From the NCBI RefSeq assembly GCF_021347895.1, contig NC_067135.1, positions 24,873,847 to 24,937,846 of the forward strand: a DNA stretch of 64,000 nt. The letters run 5' to 3'. Shown here piece after piece: positions 37,626 through 47,622 of the stretch. A program made the position numbers and the translations under genes. The first letter of the stretch is position 1; every line of letters begins with the position of its first letter. The notes below the pieces were generated by a model. That model was not told the origin of the DNA and did no database searches. It saw nothing but the letters and a program-made list of their open reading frames with translations. Source of the stretch: Acanthochromis polyacanthus (Eukaryota; Chordata; Actinopteri; Pomacentridae).

Positions 37626-38143
37626 CATTACTATGGAGCCTCCTACTGTCCTCCTTTTGTGTTCCCTCATAATATGTTTTTCTTACCCTTTGATCCATGT
37701 GTGACAGTTGGTGTTATAGTCCAGTCAAGTCGTAATACACTGCCAGTGCAGAGAAGCACACTATATATGGAAAGTGGCACACTGCATGTATTTGTTGCTC
37801 ATTATTCCTTTTTAAAGGTCAGTCCAGTTGCAGCTGCTCTGCCTCGTGAAGCTGTGATTGATATGTGGTTGTTGTTTGGACTTGAGCTGCTGCTGTGGTT
37901 CAGATTATAGTGCTATGGATGTGTTCAGCGTCTATGACAAGTGTTTATTCATTTCAAAGTTAAGGATTATAGCAACTTCAATGCAACAACCCTCTGCCAG
38001 CAAAACTAGAACTGCACAAGCACAACCTCTGCACGTAGTCAGCATTAAGAGCATCACAGCCATTAAAAACAAAAGTGCATTGACTCTCTCTGTGACCACA
38101 ACTGTAGAAGATGCGCTGCAGTACAGTATAAGCTGGTTGTGAC
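37626..38143. other. Intergenic, no gene recognised
   Basis: Short unrelated frames only. Near 38078-38106 a segment (AGTGCATTGACTC...TGACCACAAC) is repeated in inverted form just after the 525-bp repeat at 38675-38700, so the insertion fell in a native inverted repeat. Confidence 0.4.
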
Positions 38144-38668
38144 CAGGTGTAAACTAACCGTGACGTCACCTGTTGGTTTCAACGCCGATAAAATGAAGCC
38201 CGGATTTTGCTACTTCCTGGTCGCTGTTTTGGATTTTTTGGAGCCAGTGACGTAAAAAGCGTCATCAAATAGACTGGACCGGAGAGCAACTAGGGGCAGG
38301 ATTGGCTGAGGACTCTCTTATCCCGCCCACATTTTACTGCAGAGGCTTCTGTTGCTGTCCATCAAGTATAGCCACACCCCTTGGCTCCGCCAACTTTAAC
38401 GATTTATTTAAAATTCAGTATTGATTTATTTTAAGATCGGCCACCTGATCTCTCATTTTGACCATGAAAACTAACGGAAAAAAAATCCTGAGCTGTAGAA
38501 AATCAGTCTATCAAATTTTATTTTTTCCAAAAATGAATTGGGGTCTATGGAGAAAAAGCTTTTTGGAGCCAACCCTAGCGGACGGTGTGATATTGCAAGT
38601 TTTTGACACTTCCGGGTTGGCTTCAATTCTGGAGCCAGATGCTACGTCCATTATATATACAGTCTATG
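38144..38668. repeat. 525-bp dispersed repeat, copy 2
   Basis: Same length and orientation as 19196-19720, few differences. Flanked by GTTGTGAC at 38136-38143 and 38669-38676, a second independent 8-bp duplication. Starts CAGGTGTAAACTAACCGTGA. Confidence 0.8.
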
Positions 38669-38814
38669 GTTGTGACCACAGGGAGTCAATGCACTATCAG
38701 CTGTGGTTGCTGAGATTCAAATCTGCACTTCTGCATTGAGAAAGAACAGTAGAGGATCTGGTTTACAGCAGCTGAGACACAGCATCTGACAGCTGTCACT
38801 CAGTTCAATTCAAT

Positions 38815-40130
38815 TTTATTTATATAGCGTCAATTACAATCAAATTGTCTCAAGACGCTTTACAGAACCCATATGCCTGACCCCCAGAGCAAGCCCAAAG
38901 GCGACAGTGGCAAGGAAAAACACCCTTTTAACAGGGAAGAAACCTCGAGCAGAACCCGGCTCTATATAGGGGGGACCCATCTGCCTGCTGGCCGGGCGGG
39001 TTGGGAGGGACAGAGGAGGGCAAGTGGGAGGGATGGGAGGAGAGGGAGGGGTGGGAAAGCAAGGAAAACACAACACACATTTGGATACATGTATGACAAG
39101 ATATGTGACACAAACAAAGTATAAGCTAACATTGAAAACTGACTCATAGTTTACTCTTATGATGTACGGCTCTGACATTAAACATACTCCATATATAGCT
39201 AGCAGTAAAATTCAAACAGTATGTAAGTTAGCATAACAAGTATAGTGAAGGCGATGCAGAGTTGACTGGTGGAAAAGGGGAGCTGGAAGCAGAGGGCTGG
39301 AGGAAGGTCAGCAGCAGCATCCCACAGTGGACATGGTGGAGACTGGACCAGCTGGTGGAACATCAACCGCAGATCTGAAGCATCCAGCTCTGGGACCAGG
39401 GACACTCGGAGAAATAACACAGGGGGAAACAGAGTGAATGTACTGCAATAACGGTATACATATTAAATGTAAGGGCTGCTCAGTGGTGTAGTAGTTAGCA
39501 CTTTCGCCTTGCAGCAAGAAGATCCCTGGTTCAAATCCTGGCCTGGGATCTTTCTGCATGGAGTTTGCATGTTCTCCCTGTGCATGTGTGGGTTTTCTCC
39601 AGGTACTCCGGCTTCCTCCCACAGTCCAAAAATATGCTGAGGTTAATTGATGATCCTAAATTGTCCGTAGGTGTGAATGCGAGTGTGATTGTTCATCTGT
39701 CTATGTAGCCCTGTGACAGATTGGTGACCTGTCCAGGGTGTCCCCTGCCTTCGCCCGAGTCAGCTGGGATAGGCTCCAGCACCCCCTGTGACCCTAGTGA
39801 GGATAAAACGGGGTGTAGAGGATGGATGGATATTAAATGTAAAGGTAGATAGAGAAGGGCTCAGTGCATCAAGAGAAGTCGAAGTTAGTCAAAGAGTGTA
39901 GTCAGTTCCTTCATTTTCATGCATGAAGTGGTATCATAAACAGTTTTTTCCATCAAATATCCTATAGGCCTATAGCAGCATGACTAGGGGCAGAACGAAG
40001 GGACGTCCAAGAGGGAGTCAGCTGTGCAAATGAAGACACAAGCCGAACCCCTCACTGTAGGGATTAAGACTGAAAACAATCCAGACCAGCTTCATCACAT
40101 CCACATACTGTAACTGTAGCTAGATGTTGT
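38815..40130 (-). repeat. Long copy of the ATTGAATTG-tailed retroposon
   Basis: Reverse-oriented copy whose tail (TCAATTCAATTTTATTTATA at 38813) is at the left. It continues through GACGCTTTACAGAACCCATA and AAGAAACCTCGAGCAGAACC, segments that also occur at 4766 and 63764 in the other orientation. It is interrupted by the SINE at 39473-39829. The part right of the SINE (39843-40130) is assigned by continuity only. No protein frame is evident. Confidence 0.5.
39473..39829 (+). mobile_element. tRNA-headed SINE, complete
   Basis: 357 bp with a 13-bp target duplication ATATTAAATGTAA (39460-39472 and 39830-39842). The head has a box-A-like TAGTAGTTAGCACTTTCGCC and a box-B-like GGTTCAAATCC. The body includes CATGGAGTTTGCATGTTCTC and the end is GGATGGATGG, the 3' tail shared with fish L2-type LINEs. 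The fragment at 50190-50260 is the 3' end of the same family. Confidence 0.85.
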
Positions 40131-40536
40131 TTGAGATGAGCCATATAAAATGAGAAATGAGCAATAAATACATCAAGTATCGCATCGTCTCTCCTTTATA
40201 TATTTTCTGCAGTGTTTTCCCTAAACTGGACCAACAGCCCAACTGTTTGCTGGCAATATACTGTGTATTCCTTGTGATCCATGCAAACACATATCTAAAT
40301 TCTCTTACTACAGAGCCCCCCCTCAAGGGTCACAGCAAAAGGCTTATTAAGCTGCCTTCCCAAGTCTTTTGTTTAGACTTAAGTGAGCCTTTTCATGACA
40401 CATCCAATGGAAACAGTGTGGTGAAATATGTTCAAGACACTAACACAGTCTTGAGTAGATTCCAGAAAGCTTTGGTTTTCAAAATTACCGTACATGAAAT
40501 TTTGTTACAGTTGCTTCTATTGGATACTTTTCTCAG
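40131..40536. other. Intergenic or intron upstream of a possible exon
   Basis: No recognisable repeat or gene. It ends in a good splice acceptor (CTTTTCTCAG at 40527-40536). Confidence 0.35.
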
Positions 40537-40641
40537 ATCAAAGAGAAGCTGGGCCAGAATGGAGCCCCTGCTGAGCTGACGGAGCAACTACAGCATGTTA
40601 AAGACTCGTTTGACAGACTCAAAAGCTGCTCCTGGAACTGA
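40537..40641 (+). CDS. Possible terminal exon of an unknown gene
   Basis: An acceptor CTTTTCTCAG is followed by 34 codons and TGA (40639-40641). The peptide starts IKEKLGQNGAPAELTEQ, continues LQHVKDSFDRLK and ends SCSWN; it is amphipathic and could end a helical or coiled-coil domain. An AATAAA follows at 40851-40856. Codon content and the downstream signal look like a native last exon rather than a transposon. I do not recognise the protein and see no earlier exons to the left, which may have been displaced by the retroposon insertions. The decayed coiled-coil gene at 41546-43050 is on the other strand, so the two are separate. Confidence 0.4.
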   Translation: MKEKLGQNGAPAELTEQLQHVKDSFDRLKSCSWN

Positions 40642-41545
40642 GCCACCTGAACTTTAACTGAGACAAACGGCACGATGAGAGGAAACCTCTAAGAAAACTG
40701 TCATGAGGACTGATGAGACTTCTGGCCAGTGTCTGTCATCCTGTTGTTACCATGGAGACGAGGTACAGACTTAAACTGAGTCGGAGGAGCTCCACTGAGC
40801 TGCTAACCATGTTGCTAATTTCATTATTCAGTGAGGAGTTTTGCATCAAAAATAAAATGCCCTTTCTGGGTTTTCTGCCCTGACGTAACAAGAAGTCTGC
40901 TCAAAACCTTAAATCTATTGTAATGCCAAAACTTCACAGGAGTCAGATATGCTAAATGAGATGCACTTCAGCTGGCAGTAGCTTATATAACTTTCTTTCT
41001 TTGAAAGCAGCTTTGTGTCTGATGGACTTTGCAGCTGCACTCTGAAAAACAACTCCGTTACTGTAATGAGTTTTGCTGTCAAATGAGAATGTTATGAACT
41101 CAACCTCTCAAATGCACAAAGTCAAAACTACAAATGTGTCAGAAGAAAAGATAATCTGTAAACTGTTTCAACAGACTTCCATCACTTTACAATTTACAGT
41201 CTGTAGTGGCTTTTTATTGACTCCATATAAATCATTTGTTTTTTTACAGAATGGCTTAAGAGCAAATGCAAACAAGTGTCTCAATACAAAAATCGAACAC
41301 TGAGGTTGTCACAATTCATTTTTAAAAAAGGTGCCAAGGCATCACAACATTAAGAAACATGTAAACTGTGGGGAAAGAACAATCCATTCTCATCTGTCCA
41401 TTTTTGCAGAAATATGCCAATAAATAATATTTCTAGTTCTCTAAAAACACTGTTGATGTCCGTGATTTGGAAACGGGATACCGTCTCATTCTGTAGTTGT
41501 ATTGGAAGTCCAGTGGGATGTAGGATGGGGGTCAGAGGTCAGGCT
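40642..41545. other. Possible 3' UTR, then intergenic
   Basis: 40642-40880 may be the 3' UTR of the exon above, with AATAAA at 40851-40856. From there to 41545 I see nothing supported. Confidence 0.35.
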
Positions 41546-43050
41546 GAGGTGTGGCCTCCCGATCCCAGTTCCTCCAGCTGCTGCTGCTGGGCACTTTCCA
41601 GATTCTCCAGCCTCCGACGCCGCAGAGAGAACTCTCACTGATGCTGACTCCTCCTGCAGCAGAGGAATAGAGTAAGGAAATGTTAAAGAGTCGTTAATCA
41701 GCCCTGTGCTGCTGCACATACGGTCACAAAAGAGATGATGAATTTACACTTCATACATGCAAACTGTTTCCTGTGTTCAGTCACACTTGGCTAAAAAAAA
41801 TCAAGCGGATGCTTTGACTGGTGATTTCTTATAATTTTCCCATCACTATATGATCCTCATTTTCATTTCAGTGTTCGGACAGTTGTTTTTCCCGTCAAAT
41901 GCTCTGCACAGTGGCTAACACATCCTATTCTGCTGCCTCGGTTGGTGATTTGACATTTTAAGGATTGCCTTTTAACATCCCACAGAAAACACATGTGAAC
42001 TTTCTGCTTTCAGCTGTGGGTTTTGAGTGTTCAACCTGCACTGCCATGTGGCCCATTTACTGCTGCGTGCAAACTTTTCCGTGTGCTTTGACTAAGAGTT
42101 CCTTCCTGCATGATTGCGGTACTTTTCACTCTGATGAATGTTCACTGCAACACTCACTGGGTTATTGGGAAACTGTCCCTCAGAGCCGAGGAAGAGGAAG
42201 GGGCGGGTGAGGAAGTCAGGAATGCAGGACCGGCACTGAAGGAACCCTGACCACCTAATAGGAGGCGTTGAAACTCGTTGTGTCATCGCTGCAGCTCCTT
42301 TAACCGTCTGTTGAGTTGAGCTTGCTCCTCTGAGAAAGATGAACGCCTGGGCAAAGGAAACAAGGTGTTTAAAGTCTTAAATTTGTTGGCTTCGAAGAAC
42401 TTGAAAGAGTTAGGAGTCATATGTCTGTCAGAAAGAAGTAGCTCTGACCAGTGCCACTCATTCTGGTGGATTATTTCACTTATAAGACATGAGAGGTGAC
42501 TTTTACTTTTTGGCTGTAGCAGCTTCCAGTTCCAGCTCTTCAATTCTGGCCTCCAGCAACTGGATCTTATCCTGCAGTCTCTTCTCTTTGTTCTGCGTCA
42601 GTGTTTTTCTCTAAAACAACAAACACATTCTCTGCAGATTCCACAACCGATCAAGGCTCTGATTACTAGTTGGGAGTTATCATGTTAAAGTTGCATGAAT
42701 GCATGAGAAAGAATTGTTGGAATTAGCAGAAATGGGTTATAGTTTTCTTGTAAACATAGCCAGGAAAACCTTTAATTTAAGAATGAATACTGGATCTACT
42801 CTATACTACATATATGAATATTCACTAGGAGCATGTAGCACAAACAAATCTGTGAGTACCTCTGAAGATCTAACATGTTCCAACATGTGGAAATGAAAGC
42901 ATGTGAAAGAGGATCAGTACCTTCTTCTGGGCTGCTGCTGCCCTCTACAGCTTCTCTTTGACCTAAGAGTATTTCTGCTGCAGCTCAGCCTCTCACTCCT
43001 GCAGCTTGTGTTTCTCCTCCAACCAGTCGACCCGACGTTCCTCCACTAAC
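41546..43050 (-). pseudogene. Unprocessed pseudogene of a coiled-coil protein
   Basis: Four exon-like pieces with splice borders lie in order on the minus strand: 43050-42921 (RVDWLEEKHKLQE, then EAELQQKYS, three in-frame stops), 42610-42505 (NKEKRLQDKIQLLEARIEEL), 42346-42158 (SFSEEQAQLNRRLKELQR, stop, then HNEFQRLLLGGQG) and 41653-41546 (RRRRLENLESAQQQQLEELG). Acceptors such as CCTTTGCCCAG and donors such as CCCA|GTGAGTG remain. At least one stop fits a CGA-to-TGA change. Introns are retained, so it arose by DNA duplication or gene death, not retroposition. The parent protein looks like a long centrosomal or cytoskeletal coiled coil, but I cannot name it. Confidence 0.6.
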
Positions 43051-43172
43051 CTGGAAGAGGAACAACAATGCAAAAACACCAAGTCTGTTTGTCTTATTTT
43101 TAGTCAAAATATCTCATCTCCCTTGATTGAACTAAAACGTGAATTGTGTGTTGATTTTAAATTACAGACGTA

Positions 43173-44379
43173 CAGCGTTGTGAAAAAGCATTTGCCCCAT
43201 ATAGAAAGCTTCCATTTTTTAAACATATTTGTCACACTTTATTGCTTCAGATCATCAAACTAATTTTAATAATATAAGATAAAGGTAAAGCAAGAAAACA
43301 CAAAATGCAGTTTTTAAATGATTTCATTTGTTTAAGAAAAAATAATTGCCCCCTTATCTACCAATCTACCAAATGACTAAATTCATTCATCAGTTGGGTT
43401 CAGTTTCTCCATCCACACTCACATATGATTACTGCCAGGCTTGTTGAACCTAAACATCACTAAATAGAACCTGTCTTCATTGTGAAGTAGCTAAAGGCTC
43501 TGAAAAAGCAGCACATGATCAGTTAAGGTCCGTCTACATGGTTCCAAAATAAGGAAGACTCTGGGAGGAAATGGATCCATGGGAGAGTTGGAAGGATCAA
43601 ACCACTGCTGACCAAAAAGAACATAAAGATTCATCTGGTATTTACAGAAATATGAATCTGAATGAGCTCCAAGACTTTAGGATAACATCCTGTGGACTGA
43701 GGAGTCAAAGGTGGAACTTTCTGGAAGACATGGGTCTGTTCCATCTGGTGTGAAGCTAATACTGCATTCCACAAGAAGAACATGATACCAGCAGTGAAAC
43801 ATGGCGGTGGTAGTGTGATGGTTGGAGGACCTGGACGACTTGTCATCACCGATGGAGCCATGAATTCTGCTCTCTATCAGAAAATCCTCCTGGAGAATAT
43901 CCACCATCAGTTCATGATCTAAAGCTCAACACTAATGGTTTATGCAGCAAGACAAAGACCCAAAGACCAGCAGCAAGTCCACCTCTGAGTGGCTCAGAAA
44001 GAACTAAATGAAGGTTCTGGAGTCAAAGTCTGGACTTGAATCTAATTGAGATTCTGTGACAAGACCTTAAAAGGACAGTTCATGATCTAAAACCATCTAA
44101 TGTGACTGAATTCAAACTATTCTACAGAGAAGAGTGGAGCAGAATTCCTCCATGGTGATGGAAAAGACTGATCACAAGCTGGAACAAACATTTAACTGCA
44201 GTTGTTGCTGCTAAATCAGTTATTAGGTTCAGTGGGTCAGTTACTTTTTCACAGAGTGATACAAGTTTGTGGGTTATCTCTGTCTAATATTCAATAAATA
44301 TAAATATTAGTTTGGTGATCTGGAACATTTCAGTGTGACAAATACGCAACAATAGAAGAAATACTTTTTCACAGCTCTG
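43173..44379 (+). pseudogene. Dead Tc1-like element upstream of the split pseudogene
   Basis: Ends CAGCGTTGTGAAAAAGC and the complement of CAGAGCTGTGAAAAAG, with TA at 43171-43172 and 44380-44381. The interior has plus-strand transposase traces: NDILWTEESKVE at about 43682 and QQDKDPKTSSKSTSEWL at about 43950, with stops and frameshifts throughout. The catalytic Asp of the first motif is Glu (WTEES), so it was inactive even before the stops. Shared in position with relics upstream of genes 1 and 2. Confidence 0.8.
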
Positions 44380-44445
44380 TATTTTGCAGATGGTGTTTAA
44401 AATGTTGTTCTTTCTCCGTCCTCCAGCAGCTCCACAACTGAGACC

Positions 44446-44517
44446 AACACATCATGGAGAACAGATCCAGCAGTTTGGAATCCATCCTTAAGGCAGCAGT
44501 GCCCAGATCAGCAGGTG
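44446..44517 (+). pseudogene. Split seven-TM pseudogene, N-terminal part
   Basis: Begins with the conserved CATCATGGAGAACAGATCC and encodes MENRSSSLESILKAA followed by VPRSAG, like gene 2. A splice acceptor (CGTCCTCCAG) lies just upstream as in the live copies. It stops at the CAGGTG target site where the 5.9-kb transposon entered; the continuation is at 50431. Confidence 0.85.
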
Positions 44518-45581
44518 GGTCATTCCATGAAATCGGTGCCTTTTGCGTCCCCAAGAAGTAATCAGTCATAAAATTATAACAACAAATTAATATTTCATTT
44601 AAAAATATAACATTACCCTGTCTTCTCTCCTTAATATAACATCAAATTAAAGTCAATGAAATGTTATTTTAATTAATTTAAATTAATTTCATGCTGATGA
44701 GGGTGAGGTTTTTGGCCTGTTCCTCACTGTTATTGTTGTATGTGTACAGGACTTTTCATTTGTAAAATGTAGGCAAAATGTTAAAATTTTTACATTTACA
44801 TGTAGTGTAAAATATGATATTATTGTAAAACAGTGTTTTTGGTAATAATAATATATATTAACCATTATAAATTACCAATTTATCGGCGTCCCTGATTTCG
44901 TGTCAACCCTGTTACCCTAACTAAAAAACCCTATAAAAATAATGGCACATTCCAGATTTGACAGGATTTAAAGGAGGTTGCATCATCTCGGAACCAGGAT
45001 GCTAACAGCTCATTGACAAGTAAGTTTCTCTCATCTCTGATTTGGTATTTTTAAGTTTTTTCAAGGTTTAACCAGGGGGGACAAGCATACAACATCATTA
45101 CCAGTTTTTAACATATAAACATAATCAATTTTCTATTTTTCAAAATATAATCAATATCTACAAGTAATTATCTTTCAAAGTACATAGCTTGCACTTTAGC
45201 TGGCATTTATTTTAGCTAGCTACAAGCAAATTAGCTTAAAATGGTCAACCCTGTTACTGTCAACCCTGTTACCTTTCCACAGTAACAGGATTTCACATGT
45301 GAGTAACAGGGATGACACAGAATAGTGTTTACCCTCGTTGTACTGTCTTTAAATGTTAGCCTTATAAAATGAAAACATTTTTAGGTCATCATGTGAGCAT
45401 TATTGCGCTATATTCACATCATTTAGTAAGGTTCAATGTTCACTGTTCCCATGTTCCTACGGGTAGCCTATTTAATGTAAGGTAGTCATTTTTCAGAAGT
45501 CATTGTGTTATTACTGTCTTTTTACTGTGTTGTGTGATTGTATATTTACACTATAATATGCTTTTACAGATGTAAGTAGTA

Positions 45582-45950
45582 TGCCACTGAGTGCAGCAGA
45601 GAAGCAAAGGTGCTCCCGAGCTCGCAGAGATGCAGATCCTGAAAGAAGGGCAAACTACCTTAAATGGGAGCAGAAAAAAATGGGAGCGAGAAAAGGAGCA
45701 GGGGAAGAGAAATGGCATACATGAGTGTAGCAAGAGAGAGCAGAGGTCCCAGAGAAGAAAATGGAGAGTAGCCCAGGCAGAGCAGGGCAACAAAAAAGGC
45801 AGCATCACTAGCCATCAACAGTTTGCCCTCACCTCCAGTGAGCCCAGAATCACAACAGTCAGATTCACAAGAAGCACGTCCGTCAAGGTTAGAATTAAGG
45901 TTGATGCTACAGGTACGGACCCGTACCCGTAGCATCTGTACTAAAGGTAC
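45582..45950 (+). pseudogene. First exon region of the 5.9-kb transposon gene
   Basis: From ATG 45582 the frame reads MPLSAAEKQRCSRARRDADP and on to LKWEQKK, a highly charged Arg-rich start that recalls transposon proteins beginning SAAEKQRRxRARRDADPERR. In the run of seven A at 45669-45675 the frame shifts: the continuation WEREKEQGKRNGIHE, KREQRSQRRKWR is one base off, as if one A was gained. The charged region is probably DNA-binding. A donor-like GTCAAG|GTTAGA (near 45891) may end the exon. Confidence 0.6.
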
Positions 45951-46932
45951 GGACCCGTTAAGGTCACTGAAGAGCTGGCGCCGGTTAACTACTATTTGCT
46001 GCACATTACAGGCAGTTTATATGAATGACTCTGACGGCAAACATTGTATAATTTAACCAAAAATACACCGTCTCCTCTCACACTTTAGACATTGCAGTTT
46101 TTACGCTTTTAGACGCCATGTCTAAATTGTTTGAAGTCCAGTTCCTATTAATTAGTTTACCGCGTTCAGTGGTGGAAGCGGCTGACGAACTCCATTGCAA
46201 ATGTTCCCATTTAATTTCGGACGCTAATTTACAAGATAAAGTTAAGGATGTCGAATATGAAACAAACACTCGTGAATGGTGAGGAGCAGCTCTTTAATTC
46301 GGCATGAATAAAAAACCCCCACAAACTCGATTTACTGTGATATTGTGAGATTTGTTTGTGGTTATGTAACTTAGCCATTCAACAGAGTCCGCTAACATTA
46401 AAGTGACTGACGTGCAGTGTCTGTGTTGACAGACGCAGAAAATACGTCAGGGTTTTGTTTAGGTTCTTAAAATGTAATAGTCTGTCGCTACTTTTGAAGG
46501 TAAAAAAATACTTGTAGTTTGCTGGCTGTTAGTTCCGCCATTTGTTTTGTTTGCTGTTTGTGCTTTATTAGAACAGGATCACGTGAATAAAAAGTTTTGC
46601 TATTTTTAATAGTAGTGCTGACTTCAACCCCCAAAATCGCTGTCCGTGAAAAAGTCAGATAATGATATTTATAAGACATTATGCATGATAGAAAAGAGAA
46701 CAGCAGATGACTGACATGACAGACTCGGCACGCAGATTCACCTCGAATCACGGAAGCGCCTTCATCACTCTGATTACCAAGCCGTCTTATTAATATTTAT
46801 GTACGTCGGATTACCAGCCAATCACAAAGCGCGTTCATCGGCCGGCTCATTAATATTCATGTACGTCTCATTAATATTTATGATAAGGGAAAGTGCCGTA
46901 TCCGTAGGCCACAGGCTACGGGTCCGTATCTG
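45910..46932 (+). mobile_element. Nested 1-kb DNA transposon, TACGGACCCGTA ends
   Basis: The ends CAGGTACGGACCCGTA (left) and CAGATACGGACCCGTAG (complement of the right) are inverted and flanked by TA at 45908-45909 and 46933-46934, although CTACAG/CTGTAG is also symmetric so the exact border is uncertain. GGTACGGACCCGT occurs twice in the first 50 bp. ATTAATATTxATG is repeated three times near 46789-46880. A small plus-strand frame (46120-46281) starts MSKLFEVQFLLISLPRSVVE and runs to REW|GTGAGG, which looks like a first exon with a donor. The element lies in an intron of the host transposon gene. Confidence 0.65.
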
Positions 46933-47167
46933 TAGACACTACCAAACAAATAAGTCAAGTATTTTTTGTGTCAGATAACTTACACCAGCCACTAAGAATG
47001 GCTACACTCAGCCAGCCATTCATTACATTCTGGTAAGCAAAGGCCTGTCACATGCAAATTAAGTACATAATAAGCCTAAGGCATGATATGCAAACAGTTT
47101 CAATAGTGGAATTTAACCTATGCATTCCAGGTGAGCCTGAGTGGTAACTGATGTTTTTTTATGTTTT

Positions 47168-47620
47168 AGACAACGTGAAGAGGGGAGAAAACGTTCAAAA
47201 AGAAACAGGAAAAAAATGAATGTATATCTGAAGCACCTGGAAAGAGAGCTGCAAAAAGAACGGAAACAGAAAGAGAAATTCAAGAAGAGATACCAGCGGC
47301 TTTTGAAGAAAACACTGTCCCCTATGTCCAAGGTGAAACGCGGCCTGCGATCCTTGCCCAAAGTTGTTAGAAAACGTATGCTTTTTCACACTGCCCTTAC
47401 AAATGATCTCAGTAACCGGTATCGCAATGCCAAAGGTGAAAAAGAGAGACAGATGATTGCCAAAATATGCGCTGGGGGAAAGATAGTACAGAAGTACTAG
47501 CTCCGAAAGTATGCAGAGATGTTTTTGGGTTCTCAAAGAAAAGGTAGAAGCATTCTGATAAAGACCCCCACACATTCACACGAAAAAGAACCACTAGAAC
47601 AGCTGATGCTCTTAAAAGCT
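47168..47620 (+). pseudogene. Second exon of the 5.9-kb transposon gene, broken
   Basis: After an acceptor TTTTTTATGTTTTAG (47154-47168) the frame encodes a basic coiled coil (MNVYLKHLERELQKERKQ region) and then LPKVVRKRMLFHTALTND and QMIAKICAGGKIVQKY before TAG at 47498-47500. Beyond it the same protein continues through LRKYAEMFLG, a frame change near 47525 and another stop, before entering the long open frame at 47623. So at least two stops and one frameshift separate this part from the catalytic part. Confidence 0.6.
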
Positions 47621-47622
47621 GT

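Noticed and set aside
45591..45932. A separate 113-residue gene at the start of the 5.9-kb transposon
   Set aside because: It is the downstream half of the first exon in a shifted frame, not an independent gene.
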